From NCBI GenBank assembly GCA_034440115.1, contig JAWXBM010000152.1:1-7136 (forward strand): DNA of 7,136 nucleotides, in the 5' to 3' direction. The position numbers and the translations under genes are program-made. This document shows positions 1-6,235 of this stretch, in pieces. How positions within the stretch are numbered: the stretch's first letter is position 1; the number at the start of each line of letters is the position of its first letter. Source of the DNA: JAWXBM01 sp034440115. GTDB lineage: Bacteria > Pseudomonadota > Gammaproteobacteria > Xanthomonadales > SZUA-36. Below the pieces are notes generated by a model. That model saw nothing but the letters and a program-made list of their open reading frames with translations, was not told where the DNA came from and ran no database searches.

Positions 1-1
1 A

Positions 2-361
2 TACGGTGTTTTGGGACTCAGCGAGCAGCCCGAATTGCGCATGGGCACCTTTGTTCATGCAGAAATCGAGGGCGCCTGGATGGAGAATGTTGTGGTATTG
101 CCCAGGGCAGCCCTGCGTGACGGCAATACTGTGCTGGTCGCCAGCCCGGAAAAGGAACTCGAAATCCGCACTGTCGAGATCATTCGCTCTGAACCACAGG
201 TTATTTATGTGAGTGGGGGTCTGAATAATGGTGAGCAGGTGATCATCAGTTCCATAGAGGCGCCAATACCGGGTAGCAAACTGGTAATTGCTGGCGAGCG
301 CGAAGCTACGGATGTGAAAACCAATACGAGCGAAGTTATTGTGTCAGAGTCAGCGCTATGA
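2..361 (+). CDS. RND efflux periplasmic adaptor subunit (membrane fusion protein), C-terminal fragment
   Basis: The reading frame is open from the left window edge and stops with TGA at 359-361, giving 119 residues of a protein whose N-terminus lies outside. The visible part matches the end of HlyD/AcrA-type adaptors. A beta-barrel strand (RMGTFVHAEIEG, about residues 14-25) is followed by the family's VVLPRAALRDGNTVLV stretch (about 31-46), then the membrane-proximal domain with VSGGLNNGEQVIIS (about 70-83). In this family the adaptor links the inner-membrane RND pump to an outer-membrane TolC-like channel. Its stop overlaps the start of the permease gene by four bases (ATGA, 358-361), so the two are an operon and probably translationally coupled. 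The coiled-coil and lipoyl parts and any signal peptide or lipobox are not in view. The substrate cannot be told from this part. Confidence 0.9.
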   Translation, partial: YGVLGLSEQPELRMGTFVHAEIEGAWMENVVVLPRAALRDGNTVLVASPEKELEIRTVEIIRSEPQVIYVSGGLNNGEQVIISSIEAPIPGSKLVIAGEREATDVKTNTSEVIVSESAL

Positions 362-3300
362 CCTCGGAGCGCAATGATCCATTCAATGCTCTGATATCCT
401 GGTTTGCCAAAAATTCGGTTGCTGCCAATTTATTGATGTTCATCCTGATCGCGGGCGGTCTGTTTTCGGTTTATACCATCAAGAAAGAAGTCCAGCCCCG
501 AGTAGATACCAATTATATTTCCATCAACGTACCCTTCCTTGGTGCAACACCGGAAGATGTGGAAGAAGGCGTTATTATAAAAATTGAAGAAGCCATTCAG
601 GATATTGAGGGCATCGAAGAAATTATATCCACCGCCAGCCGGGGGATGGGCAGTGTGACTGTGGAAGTAAATGCTGACTATGAAGTGACGGAAGTCATGG
701 ACCTGGTAAAAAATCGCGTGGATGCGATTTCAACCTTTCCGGAGAACACCGAAAAACCCATCATCGCGCGCACCAATTTCCAGCAGCAGGTAGTAATGGT
801 CAGCGTTTACGGGGGCGTGAGCGAGCGCACACTGAAGGAATTTTCCAAACAGGTACGTAATGAAATTGTCAGCCTGCCTGGTGTTACCCGCGCTGAAGTC
901 ATGGGTTCAAGGCCATACGAAATCAGCATTGAAGTCAGCGAATTCGAATTACAGTCCTATGACCTGACCTTGATTGAAGTAGCCCAGGCCGTGCGCCGCA
1001 GTTCTCTGGACTTGTCTGCCGGCAGCATACGATCTGATTCAGGTGATGTACTGGTTCGCACCAAAGGACAAGCTTATACGGCCAAGGATTTTGAAGATAT
1101 TGTCATTCGTACCAACCCGGATGGCACGCGGGTTCGCTTGCAAGACGTTGCCACAATCAATGACGGTTTCGTTGAGGGTGAGTGGTTTTCTGAATACAAC
1201 GGCAAGCCTGCCATTACCATCCAGGTCTTGTCTGTGGGCAGCCAGAGCGAACTGGATATTTCTGCCACAGTTCACGAATGGGTTGAGCGCAAATCAAATT
1301 CTCTTCCTGCAGATATACAAATTTCCGCCTGGGCTGATGTCAGCTATTACCTGAAGGGTCGGCTGGACATGATGACCAAGAACATGGTCATGGGCGCCGC
1401 ACTGGTATTCCTCATCCTGACCCTGTTCCTGCGCCTGAAACTGGCGTTCTGGGTAATGCTCGGCTTGCCGGTTGCGTTTTTGGGAGCTTTTTTCCTGCTG
1501 CCACTGGTAGACGTGAGCATCAATATGCTCAGCCTGTTTGGCTTCATTCTGGTATTGGGCATTGTGGTGGATGACGCCATCGTCATAGGTGAAAGTGCCT
1601 ACACCAATATGCGAGCCAAGGGTCACTCCATTGAGCATATCGTCGAAGGAGTTCAGCAAGTCGCGGTTCCAGCCACGTTTGGAGTATTGACAACCATCGC
1701 AGCTTTCATACCCATATTGATGGTTTCGGGCTCGGCAGGCCAGTTTTTCTCAGCCATCGGCTGGGTGGTCATACTCTGCCTGGCGTTCTCCCTTATTGAA
1801 TCAAAACTGATTCTGCCGGCGCATTTATCGCACATGAAGATCAAGCACTACGGCAAGGATACGAAAAATCCATTTGTTCGCTTCCAGCGCTTCTTTAGCG
1901 AAGGATTGCATCATTTTGTCGACAACCGTTACATACCTCTGCTGGAAAAATCCCTCAAGCATCCTGGGTTGGTGCTTTCGTCCTTTGTCGCAATGTTGAT
2001 ACTTTCCATCGGACTGTTGGCGGGAGGCATTCTGAAATTCGTGTTCTTCCCCGACATTACTTCCGACTTCCTGCAGGTCGAAATAGAAATGAACGAAGGC
2101 ACAGCACCGGCTAAAACAGAAACGGCCATTCGCCAGATCCAGGACGCCTTGTGGGAAGTGGACAAACAAGTCAGCCAGGAAAATGGGTTGGAACCCGGCA
2201 GCGTAGTGACCAGTGTTTTGTCATGGGTAAATTCCGACACCAGCGGACAAATGATTACGGAACTGGTCAAGGAAGAAGTGGTGATTTCCGGCCCCGAAGT
2301 TTTGCGCCGCTGGCGTGAGCAGACCGGAGAGATTCCCGGCATCAAAACCCTGGGATTTGAAGGAGCAGCAGGTGGCCCAGGTGGTGGCCCGGACTTTTCC
2401 GTGCAGCTGATCGGCAGCAATATTGGGCAAGTGGGGCGGGCCGCAGCTGAATTGGAACGTCGTGTGCGGCAGTATGAAGGGCTTTATGACATTCGCAACA
2501 GCCACGACCGCGGCACAGAGGAAATCAAACTTAACATCAAGCCTGAAGCCGAAACTCTGGGACTCAGCCTGTCAGATCTCGCCCGCCAGGTGCGAGCCGG
2601 TTTTTATGGCGAAGAAGTTCAGCGCATCCAGCGCGGTCAGGACGAAGTTCGGGTCATGGTCCGCTATCCGGAAAATGAGCGCGACTCGGTGGGTTATTTG
2701 AATAACGTGCGAATTCGTACACCTGATGGTGGCCGGGTACCTTTTCACGCGGTAGCTGCGGTTGAATACTCAGAAACACCCAGTCGCATTCAGCGCTTTG
2801 ATCGCGAGCGCGCTGTTCTCATTTCGGCCAAGGTCGACAAAGATAAGTTCGAGCCAGGCAAAATCACCCAGGACATTCTCGAAAATGAATTGCCCGAAGT
2901 CCTGTCGCAGTTCCCCGGAGTGCGTCATCGGCTCAGCGGTGCCACACGCAGCCAGCAGGAAGTACAAACCGACTTGCTGAAAGGTGCGGCGTTTGCCTTA
3001 TTCCTGATCTACGCACTAATGGCCATTCCGCTAAAATCATATTCTCAGCCCCTGATCATCATGTCCGTCATACCCTTTGGAGCCATTGGCGCTCTGGTGG
3101 GACACTGGATACTGGGCTTACAGGTCAGCATGCTGAGCTTCTTTGGCTTGATTGCCCTGGCTGGCGTGGTAGTGAACGACAGCCTGATTCTGGTTGATTT
3201 TGTCAACCGCGAACGCGCACAAGGCGTGGAGCTCAGGCATGCCGTAATTGATGCGACGAGAAAACGGTTCCGTGCCATCCTGCTGACCTCCTTGACCACG

Positions 3301-3573
3301 TTTTTCGGCTTGGTGCCAATCGTGCTTGAAACCAGCCTGCAAGCCCAATTGGTTATCCCCATGGCCGCTTCATTGGCCTTTGGCATCCTGTTTGCAACCG
3401 TCATTACCCTGTTCCTGATTCCTTCCCTGTACATCGTTCTGGATGATTTTGGACATTGGTGGCGCAATGCCTGGAGCCACATCCTGCCAGAGAAGCTGGC
3501 AACCAAGGATTCAGCACCACACCAACCAGCACAGGGCCATTCAACTGTAAACCACAGTTCCGAGCAGGTGTAG
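358..3573 (+). CDS. RND efflux transporter inner-membrane permease (AcrB/AcrD/AcrF superfamily)
   Basis: This complete 1071-aa protein has the two-fold RND architecture. TM1 (about 20-40) is followed by a large periplasmic domain (about 45-335), TM2-6 (about 340-490), a cytosolic linker, TM7 (about 538-560), a second periplasmic domain (about 565-870) and TM8-12 (about 874-1028). The proton-relay pair of TM4 is present in GIVVDDAIV (D405, D406). TM10 reads GVVVNDSLILVDF, with N940-D941 where AcrB has the K940-N941 pair. Other RND hallmarks are FPDITSDFL (564-572) after TM7 and RIQRFDRERAVLISA (810-824). Proton-driven export of drugs or other amphiphiles is the family role, but the substrate is unknown. 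A glycine-rich turn (GAAGGPGGGPDF, 669-680) lies in the second porter region. The C-terminal tail (about 1045-1071) is polar and His/Gln-rich. ATG at 358 is chosen because it overlaps the adaptor stop and starts the usual short cytosolic N-terminus. No outer-membrane channel gene follows. Confidence 0.95.
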   Translation: MTSERNDPFNALISWFAKNSVAANLLMFILIAGGLFSVYTIKKEVQPRVDTNYISINVPFLGATPEDVEEGVIIKIEEAIQDIEGIEEIISTASRGMGSVTVEVNADYEVTEVMDLVKNRVDAISTFPENTEKPIIARTNFQQQVVMVSVYGGVSERTLKEFSKQVRNEIVSLPGVTRAEVMGSRPYEISIEVSEFELQSYDLTLIEVAQAVRRSSLDLSAGSIRSDSGDVLVRTKGQAYTAKDFEDIVIRTNPDGTRVRLQDVATINDGFVEGEWFSEYNGKPAITIQVLSVGSQSELDISATVHEWVERKSNSLPADIQISAWADVSYYLKGRLDMMTKNMVMGAALVFLILTLFLRLKLAFWVMLGLPVAFLGAFFLLPLVDVSINMLSLFGFILVLGIVVDDAIVIGESAYTNMRAKGHSIEHIVEGVQQVAVPATFGVLTTIAAFIPILMVSGSAGQFFSAIGWVVILCLAFSLIESKLILPAHLSHMKIKHYGKDTKNPFVRFQRFFSEGLHHFVDNRYIPLLEKSLKHPGLVLSSFVAMLILSIGLLAGGILKFVFFPDITSDFLQVEIEMNEGTAPAKTETAIRQIQDALWEVDKQVSQENGLEPGSVVTSVLSWVNSDTSGQMITELVKEEVVISGPEVLRRWREQTGEIPGIKTLGFEGAAGGPGGGPDFSVQLIGSNIGQVGRAAAELERRVRQYEGLYDIRNSHDRGTEEIKLNIKPEAETLGLSLSDLARQVRAGFYGEEVQRIQRGQDEVRVMVRYPENERDSVGYLNNVRIRTPDGGRVPFHAVAAVEYSETPSRIQRFDRERAVLISAKVDKDKFEPGKITQDILENELPEVLSQFPGVRHRLSGATRSQQEVQTDLLKGAAFALFLIYALMAIPLKSYSQPLIIMSVIPFGAIGALVGHWILGLQVSMLSFFGLIALAGVVVNDSLILVDFVNRERAQGVELRHAVIDATRKRFRAILLTSLTTFFGLVPIVLETSLQAQLVIPMAASLAFGILFATVITLFLIPSLYIVLDDFGHWWRNAWSHILPEKLATKDSAPHQPAQGHSTVNHSSEQV

Positions 3574-3704
3574 GTCAAGGTTATTGAAGAACTCGAGGTT
3601 TGCTGAACCAGGGACTGTGAACACTGCTTGGATCATCACTGCTGGTGGCGATTCAAATAGTGTCAGCAGGCCGTAATCTTCAACCATTTGATCACAGCGA
3701 CATA

Positions 3705-4586
3705 ATGACCATCAAAGCCTTGCAGCAATGTGCCCAGAGCAAACTTGCACCAGACCCATCGGCAAGACTGGAGGCTGAAATCCTGCTGTGCCACGCGCTG
3801 GAAGTAAGTCGTTCATTCCTGTTCGCCAATCCGGAACTGGAAGTTCCGCTGAAACGCCGTGCTGATTTTATGCACCTGCTACAGCGGCGCATGCAAGGAG
3901 AACCCATTGCCTACCTGGTGGGTAAGCGCGCGTTCTGGACTCTGGATTTGAAGGTGACGCCTGATGTGCTGATACCCAGGCCCGAAACAGAGCGATTGGT
4001 TGAATTAGCCCTGGAAAAAATCCCACCGGGCAGCAACTGGCGAATTGCTGACCTTGGAACGGGCAGTGGCGCCATTGCTCTGGCTATTGCCAGTGAGCGC
4101 CCAAGTTGCCAGGTTCACGCCACAGACATCAGCGAGCCAGCGTTTACACTGGCCTGTGAAAATGCCCGTCTGCATGGTTTGGCAAGAGTGCACTTTCACT
4201 GTGGCTCGTGGTTGCAGCCTCTGTCAGGCCAGTTTCACCTTATAGTCAGTAATCCACCCTACGTTGATCAGAACGACCCTCATATGCAACAAGGGGATTG
4301 CCGTTTTGAACCGGCTTTAGCTTTGAGCCCGGGGATTGATGGAATGTCTGCCATCAGGGAGATTGTCAAAGAATCTCTGCATAAATTACACGCTGGTGGA
4401 TGGTTGCTGGTGGAACATGGCTATGAGCAAGCGCAGGGTGTAAGAAGTATTTTAAGGCAAGCCGGATTCGTTTTTGTAAGTACGCAACAGGACTTGGCGG
4501 GATTGGACAGGGTCTGCATCGGACAACTACCCAAAACCAAAACAGATCAGCATCCTGCCGATCTGTTGGTTAAAGCGCCCGTGTGA
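3705..4586 (+). CDS. prmC: Peptide chain release factor N5-glutamine methyltransferase
   Basis: PrmC (HemK) methylates the glutamine of the GGQ motif in release factors RF1 and RF2 using S-adenosylmethionine, which improves translation termination. The protein has an N-terminal helical release-factor-binding domain (about 1-75, with RLEAEILLCHAL at 21-32). The PRPETERLVE motif follows (91-100), then the SAM-binding DLGTGSGAIALAIA (116-129). The catalytic NPPY is at 183-186, and LVEHGYEQ (235-242) comes late in the fold. The frame can be opened earlier at GTG 3645 (313 aa). ATG 3705 is preferred because it gives 293 aa and puts NPPY at 183-186, the E. coli position as I recall it. Neither start has a good Shine-Dalgarno; AGCGA at 3696-3700 is the best near ATG. 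The ~18-residue tail after LDRVCIGQL is an unconserved extension. prfA, the usual upstream neighbour, is absent. No clear promoter or terminator was found in the 131-bp gap after the permease gene, so read-through from the efflux operon is possible. Confidence 0.93.
   Translation: MTIKALQQCAQSKLAPDPSARLEAEILLCHALEVSRSFLFANPELEVPLKRRADFMHLLQRRMQGEPIAYLVGKRAFWTLDLKVTPDVLIPRPETERLVELALEKIPPGSNWRIADLGTGSGAIALAIASERPSCQVHATDISEPAFTLACENARLHGLARVHFHCGSWLQPLSGQFHLIVSNPPYVDQNDPHMQQGDCRFEPALALSPGIDGMSAIREIVKESLHKLHAGGWLLVEHGYEQAQGVRSILRQAGFVFVSTQQDLAGLDRVCIGQLPKTKTDQHPADLLVKAPV
4537..4567 (-). terminator. Hairpin with interrupted T-tract, possible terminator on the minus strand
   Basis: AACAGATC (4541-4548) and GATCTGTT (4560-4567) are perfect 8-bp arms around an 11-base loop. 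On the minus strand the hairpin is followed by TTTTGG and a second TTTTGGG, so it could end transcripts coming from the right. The 166-aa gene stops 76 nt upstream, and a candidate promoter lies at 4594-4622. On the plus strand there is no T-run after it, so it is not a good terminator for prmC. It lies inside the last codons of prmC. The stem has only three G:C pairs, so strength is uncertain. Confidence 0.35.
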
Positions 4587-4593
4587 TGAGTTG

Positions 4594-4622
4594 ACTATAG
4601 GCCATCTGTAAATATTTGTCAA
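4594..4622 (-). promoter_or_regulatory. Sigma70-like promoter between convergent genes, pointing antisense into the prmC 3' end
   Basis: On the minus strand a perfect TTGACA (4622-4617) is separated by 17 bases from TATAGT (4599-4594), 5 of 6 matches to the consensus -10. The predicted start is near A4587, beside the prmC stop codon. A second TTGACA lies 10 bases upstream (4632-4627). Nothing protein-coding is evident downstream on this strand, so the product would be a short RNA or 3'-antisense to prmC. The sequence match is good, but activity is an inference. Confidence 0.4.
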
Positions 4623-4642
4623 TTCGTGTCAATGCACGCATG

Positions 4643-5143
4643 TCAGTGCAATTGGCGATGTACCGCTGCCAGCCCCGCTCCCAGAATGAACGCAATCATC
4701 ATCACAACACCGTAACGATTCAACATTTCGATGCGTTTTACGCGCTTGGTATTGACCAGGGTGCATTCCACGCTGCTGCCCGGCAGTACCAGCAAATGAC
4801 GACAGTCACGTTCATCGGGTATAAAACTGTCTTCGCTCGCCTCGTAAACTGAGCAATTGCTACCCTGCTCAGGTACTTCTGCAATCAGCCAGCCGTCGGG
4901 TTGATCCTGGTTGACATTCAGTGGGTGAAAATCGCCTAACCCTTGGCAGATCAACTGAATCTCCACTGCGGCCTCATCATCCGCTGCACCCACCCATTTT
5001 TTGTACACCAACACTTCAGCGGCTTCGGGCAGAGTTTTACCCAAGCCTTTTACCTGGGCCTGCAGCATGGTTGGAACAATCCAACATGCCAGGATCAGAC
5101 CAAGGCTCAGGATTTTCCAATAGGATTCAGCGTGTCGGTTCAT
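4643..5143 (-). CDS. Small secreted four-cysteine protein with degenerate IPTL-CTERM-like tail (paralogue of the adjacent gene)
   Basis: I do not know a named family for this 166-aa protein. It starts with a signal peptide (basic MNRHAESYWK, hydrophobic core about 11-26, probable cleavage after LQA near residue 29). One module of about 95 residues (42-136) follows, with cysteines at 66, 97, 114 and 127. The C-terminus reads IEMLNRYG (138-145), one hydrophobic helix (146-161), then HRQLH. It aligns by eye with the neighbour's second module and tail: CTLVNT against CVITNT, and IEMLNRYG against IPTLSQYG. The two are therefore diverged copies, but here the Pro and Thr of IPTL are lost. C20 falls in a loose lipobox (ILAC), but the hydrophobic stretch runs on past it, so signal peptidase I cleavage is more likely. 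ATG 5143 is chosen over an in-frame TTG at 5161, which lies beside the terminator U-tract. No good ribosome-binding site precedes it. Expression probably depends on read-through of the terminator just upstream. Confidence 0.8.
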   Translation of the reverse strand: MNRHAESYWKILSLGLILACWIVPTMLQAQVKGLGKTLPEAAEVLVYKKWVGAADDEAAVEIQLICQGLGDFHPLNVNQDQPDGWLIAEVPEQGSNCSVYEASEDSFIPDERDCRHLLVLPGSSVECTLVNTKRVKRIEMLNRYGVVMMIAFILGAGLAAVHRQLH

Positions 5144-5159
5144 TATTTTTCTATTGTGC

Positions 5160-5202
5160 AAAAAAAATCCCCGCGGTGCATTGCAGCCGCGGGGATATTT
5201 TT
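5160..5202 (-). terminator. Strong Rho-independent terminator between the two IPTL-family genes
   Basis: ATCCCCGCGG (5167-5176) and CCGCGGGGAT (5187-5196) form a perfect 10-bp GC-rich stem. The 10-base loop itself contains TGCA/TGCA self-complementarity. On the minus strand the stem runs straight into eight T residues (5167-5160, the first shared with the stem's last base). On the plus strand a shorter ATTTTT follows, so it could act both ways. It ends the 272-aa gene (stop codon at 5237-5239). Only 16 bases separate the T-run from the ATG of the 166-aa gene. Confidence 0.93.
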
Positions 5203-5236
5203 CAAACTATCAGCTTTGCTGCTGTGTCTTCAGAAA

Positions 5237-6055
5237 TCAGACAAAGCGACGGAAGCCTACGAAACCAACACCCAGCATCAGCAGAGCCATGATCGCCATG
5301 CCGTACTGGCTCAGCGTAGGAATGCCTTCGAAGAATACGGTGTTCGTAATAACGCATGAATCGCCTTCACCCGCTGATACGTTCAGATTATCGCAACCAT
5401 TATCAACTTCAATGGCGCTGTCATAGACGTTTTCATATACATAGCAGTCGCTGCTGGGGAAGCCAGGACGTACGAAGAACGTAAACGTATCAGAAACTGG
5501 GCCTTCACTGGAATCCCAGCCGATTTGGTAATAGCTGTTGTGATTGGAAACTTCTTCAGATACTTCATCGTCGAAAATATTGTTGCACCATGCGTAGACT
5601 TCATATCCCAGGTTTACGTTGTTGTTATCGCCTTCGATAACCCAATTCTTGGTCACTACGATTTCAACTTCATCCGGGCTGTTGACGATGTCACATTCGT
5701 ACTCACCACCGTTTGGAATAGCACTCCATTCGCATCCACCAGCAATGCCGTCACCCGAGTAGGATGCAGAATAGCCATCGGTTACGTCACCTTCATCAAT
5801 TGAGCAATTCAAGGTGCCTGCGGTATAAGAAGTAACCACGAACTCAACTGAATCGCCATCGCCCAGAACCTTGTCCTGATCCAGAATAACGCCGGTGTTA
5901 CAGTCAATAGAAATAGTCACTTCGTCAACGTCGTTGCCGTCAGCAAAGGTTTTGGTTACTGCGAAGGTAGCCCGTGTATCAATTTGAGCCATAGCCAGAC
6001 TTGGCAGCATCACTGCGCCGAGTACTGACAACATAATTGCACGTTTCATATTCAT
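5237..6055 (-). CDS. Secreted acidic protein with two four-cysteine modules and an IPTL-CTERM sorting signal
   Basis: This complete 272-aa precursor has a clear signal peptide (1-23, ending LAMA before QIDTRA). The C-terminal sorting signal is IPTLSQYG at 245-252, a hydrophobic helix (253-268) and RRFV. In the IPTL-CTERM class such tails are thought to be recognised by exosortase XrtH, cleaved in the membrane, and the protein passed to the surface or matrix. Between them lie two modules of about 100 residues. Module 1 (about 30-126) has cysteines 52, 84, 108 and 121. Module 2 (about 131-238) has 157, 204, 221 and 234. Each opens with a VTK(T/N)(F/W) strand and closes with C-x2-(V/T)-N. The pattern suggests beta-sandwich domains with two disulfides each. 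The mature part is rich in Asp, Glu and Asn. ATG 6055 is chosen because GGAG lies 6 bases upstream; ATG 6049 would be 12 bases away. Its function is unknown; a surface or matrix structural role is inferred only from the sorting signal. Confidence 0.87.
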   Translation of the reverse strand: MNMKRAIMLSVLGAVMLPSLAMAQIDTRATFAVTKTFADGNDVDEVTISIDCNTGVILDQDKVLGDGDSVEFVVTSYTAGTLNCSIDEGDVTDGYSASYSGDGIAGGCEWSAIPNGGEYECDIVNSPDEVEIVVTKNWVIEGDNNNVNLGYEVYAWCNNIFDDEVSEEVSNHNSYYQIGWDSSEGPVSDTFTFFVRPGFPSSDCYVYENVYDSAIEVDNGCDNLNVSAGEGDSCVITNTVFFEGIPTLSQYGMAIMALLMLGVGFVGFRRFV

Positions 6056-6061
6056 TTATTT

Positions 6062-6074
6062 CTCCGTTAGCGGA
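6062..6074 (-). promoter_or_regulatory. Ribosome-binding site of the IPTL gene, partly inside a small hairpin
   Basis: On the minus strand GGAG (6065-6062) stands 6 bases before ATG 6055 and fixes that start. The sequence TCCG-CTAA-CGGA (6074-6063) can fold into a 4-bp stem that covers GGA of this site. The stem is short, so any masking effect would be weak. Confidence 0.6.
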
Positions 6075-6123
6075 TCAAGGTTTCGCACTTTCTATTAAGA
6101 GCGCTTACCTGTCTCCATCACTC

Positions 6124-6228
6124 CTAAAAAATATTGTTTGACGCGACTTTAATATCTCGCTTTTCAAACACTTCTTTTCGGACTTCCGCCTTCATCGCCA
6201 AAACAGATCGTAGGTCTGACGGGTCCAT
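6124..6228 (-). other. Possible 34-codon upstream ORF in the leader of the IPTL gene
   Basis: An ATG at 6228 opens a 34-codon frame (begins MDPSDLRSVLAMKAEVRKE, ends NNIF) that stops with TAG at 6126-6124. The predicted transcription start of the promoter at 6236-6264 falls on or one base before this ATG, so the frame could be translated from a leaderless message. No Shine-Dalgarno is present. An open frame of this length arises by chance fairly often, and no family is recognised, so this is only a candidate. Confidence 0.2.
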
Positions 6229-6235
6229 GCGCTGC

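Noticed and set aside
1039..3578. Several minus-strand open frames (up to 177 codons) opposite the RND permease
   Set aside because: The plus-strand permease is unambiguous over its whole length; these frames are shadows of its codon bias.
3639..3670. CTGCTG...CAGCAG inverted repeat between the permease gene and prmC
   Set aside because: The arms are only 6 bases with a long gap and no T-run, so this is within chance and not a terminator.
3645..3704. GTG start extending prmC by 20 residues
   Set aside because: No ribosome-binding site, no family similarity in the extra residues, and ATG 3705 gives the normal length and motif positions.
5084..5086. Lipoprotein cysteine (C20, ILAC) in the 166-aa protein
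   Set aside because: The -2 residue is not the usual small one and the hydrophobic region runs past the Cys to a good signal peptidase I site (LQA). Not fully excluded.
5144..5161. TTG start adding six residues to the 166-aa protein
   Set aside because: It would begin beside the terminator T-run with no ribosome-binding site; ATG 5143 begins a normal signal peptide.
4921..5426. Plus-strand open frames of 90-138 codons opposite the IPTL genes
   Set aside because: They lie antisense to two genes with signal peptides and conserved modules, cross the strong terminator, and show no recognisable domain or ribosome-binding site.
6056..6228. Known riboswitch (for example cyclic di-GMP) in the leader
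   Set aside because: I looked for the conserved core bases and found no convincing match; a covariance search would be needed to settle it.
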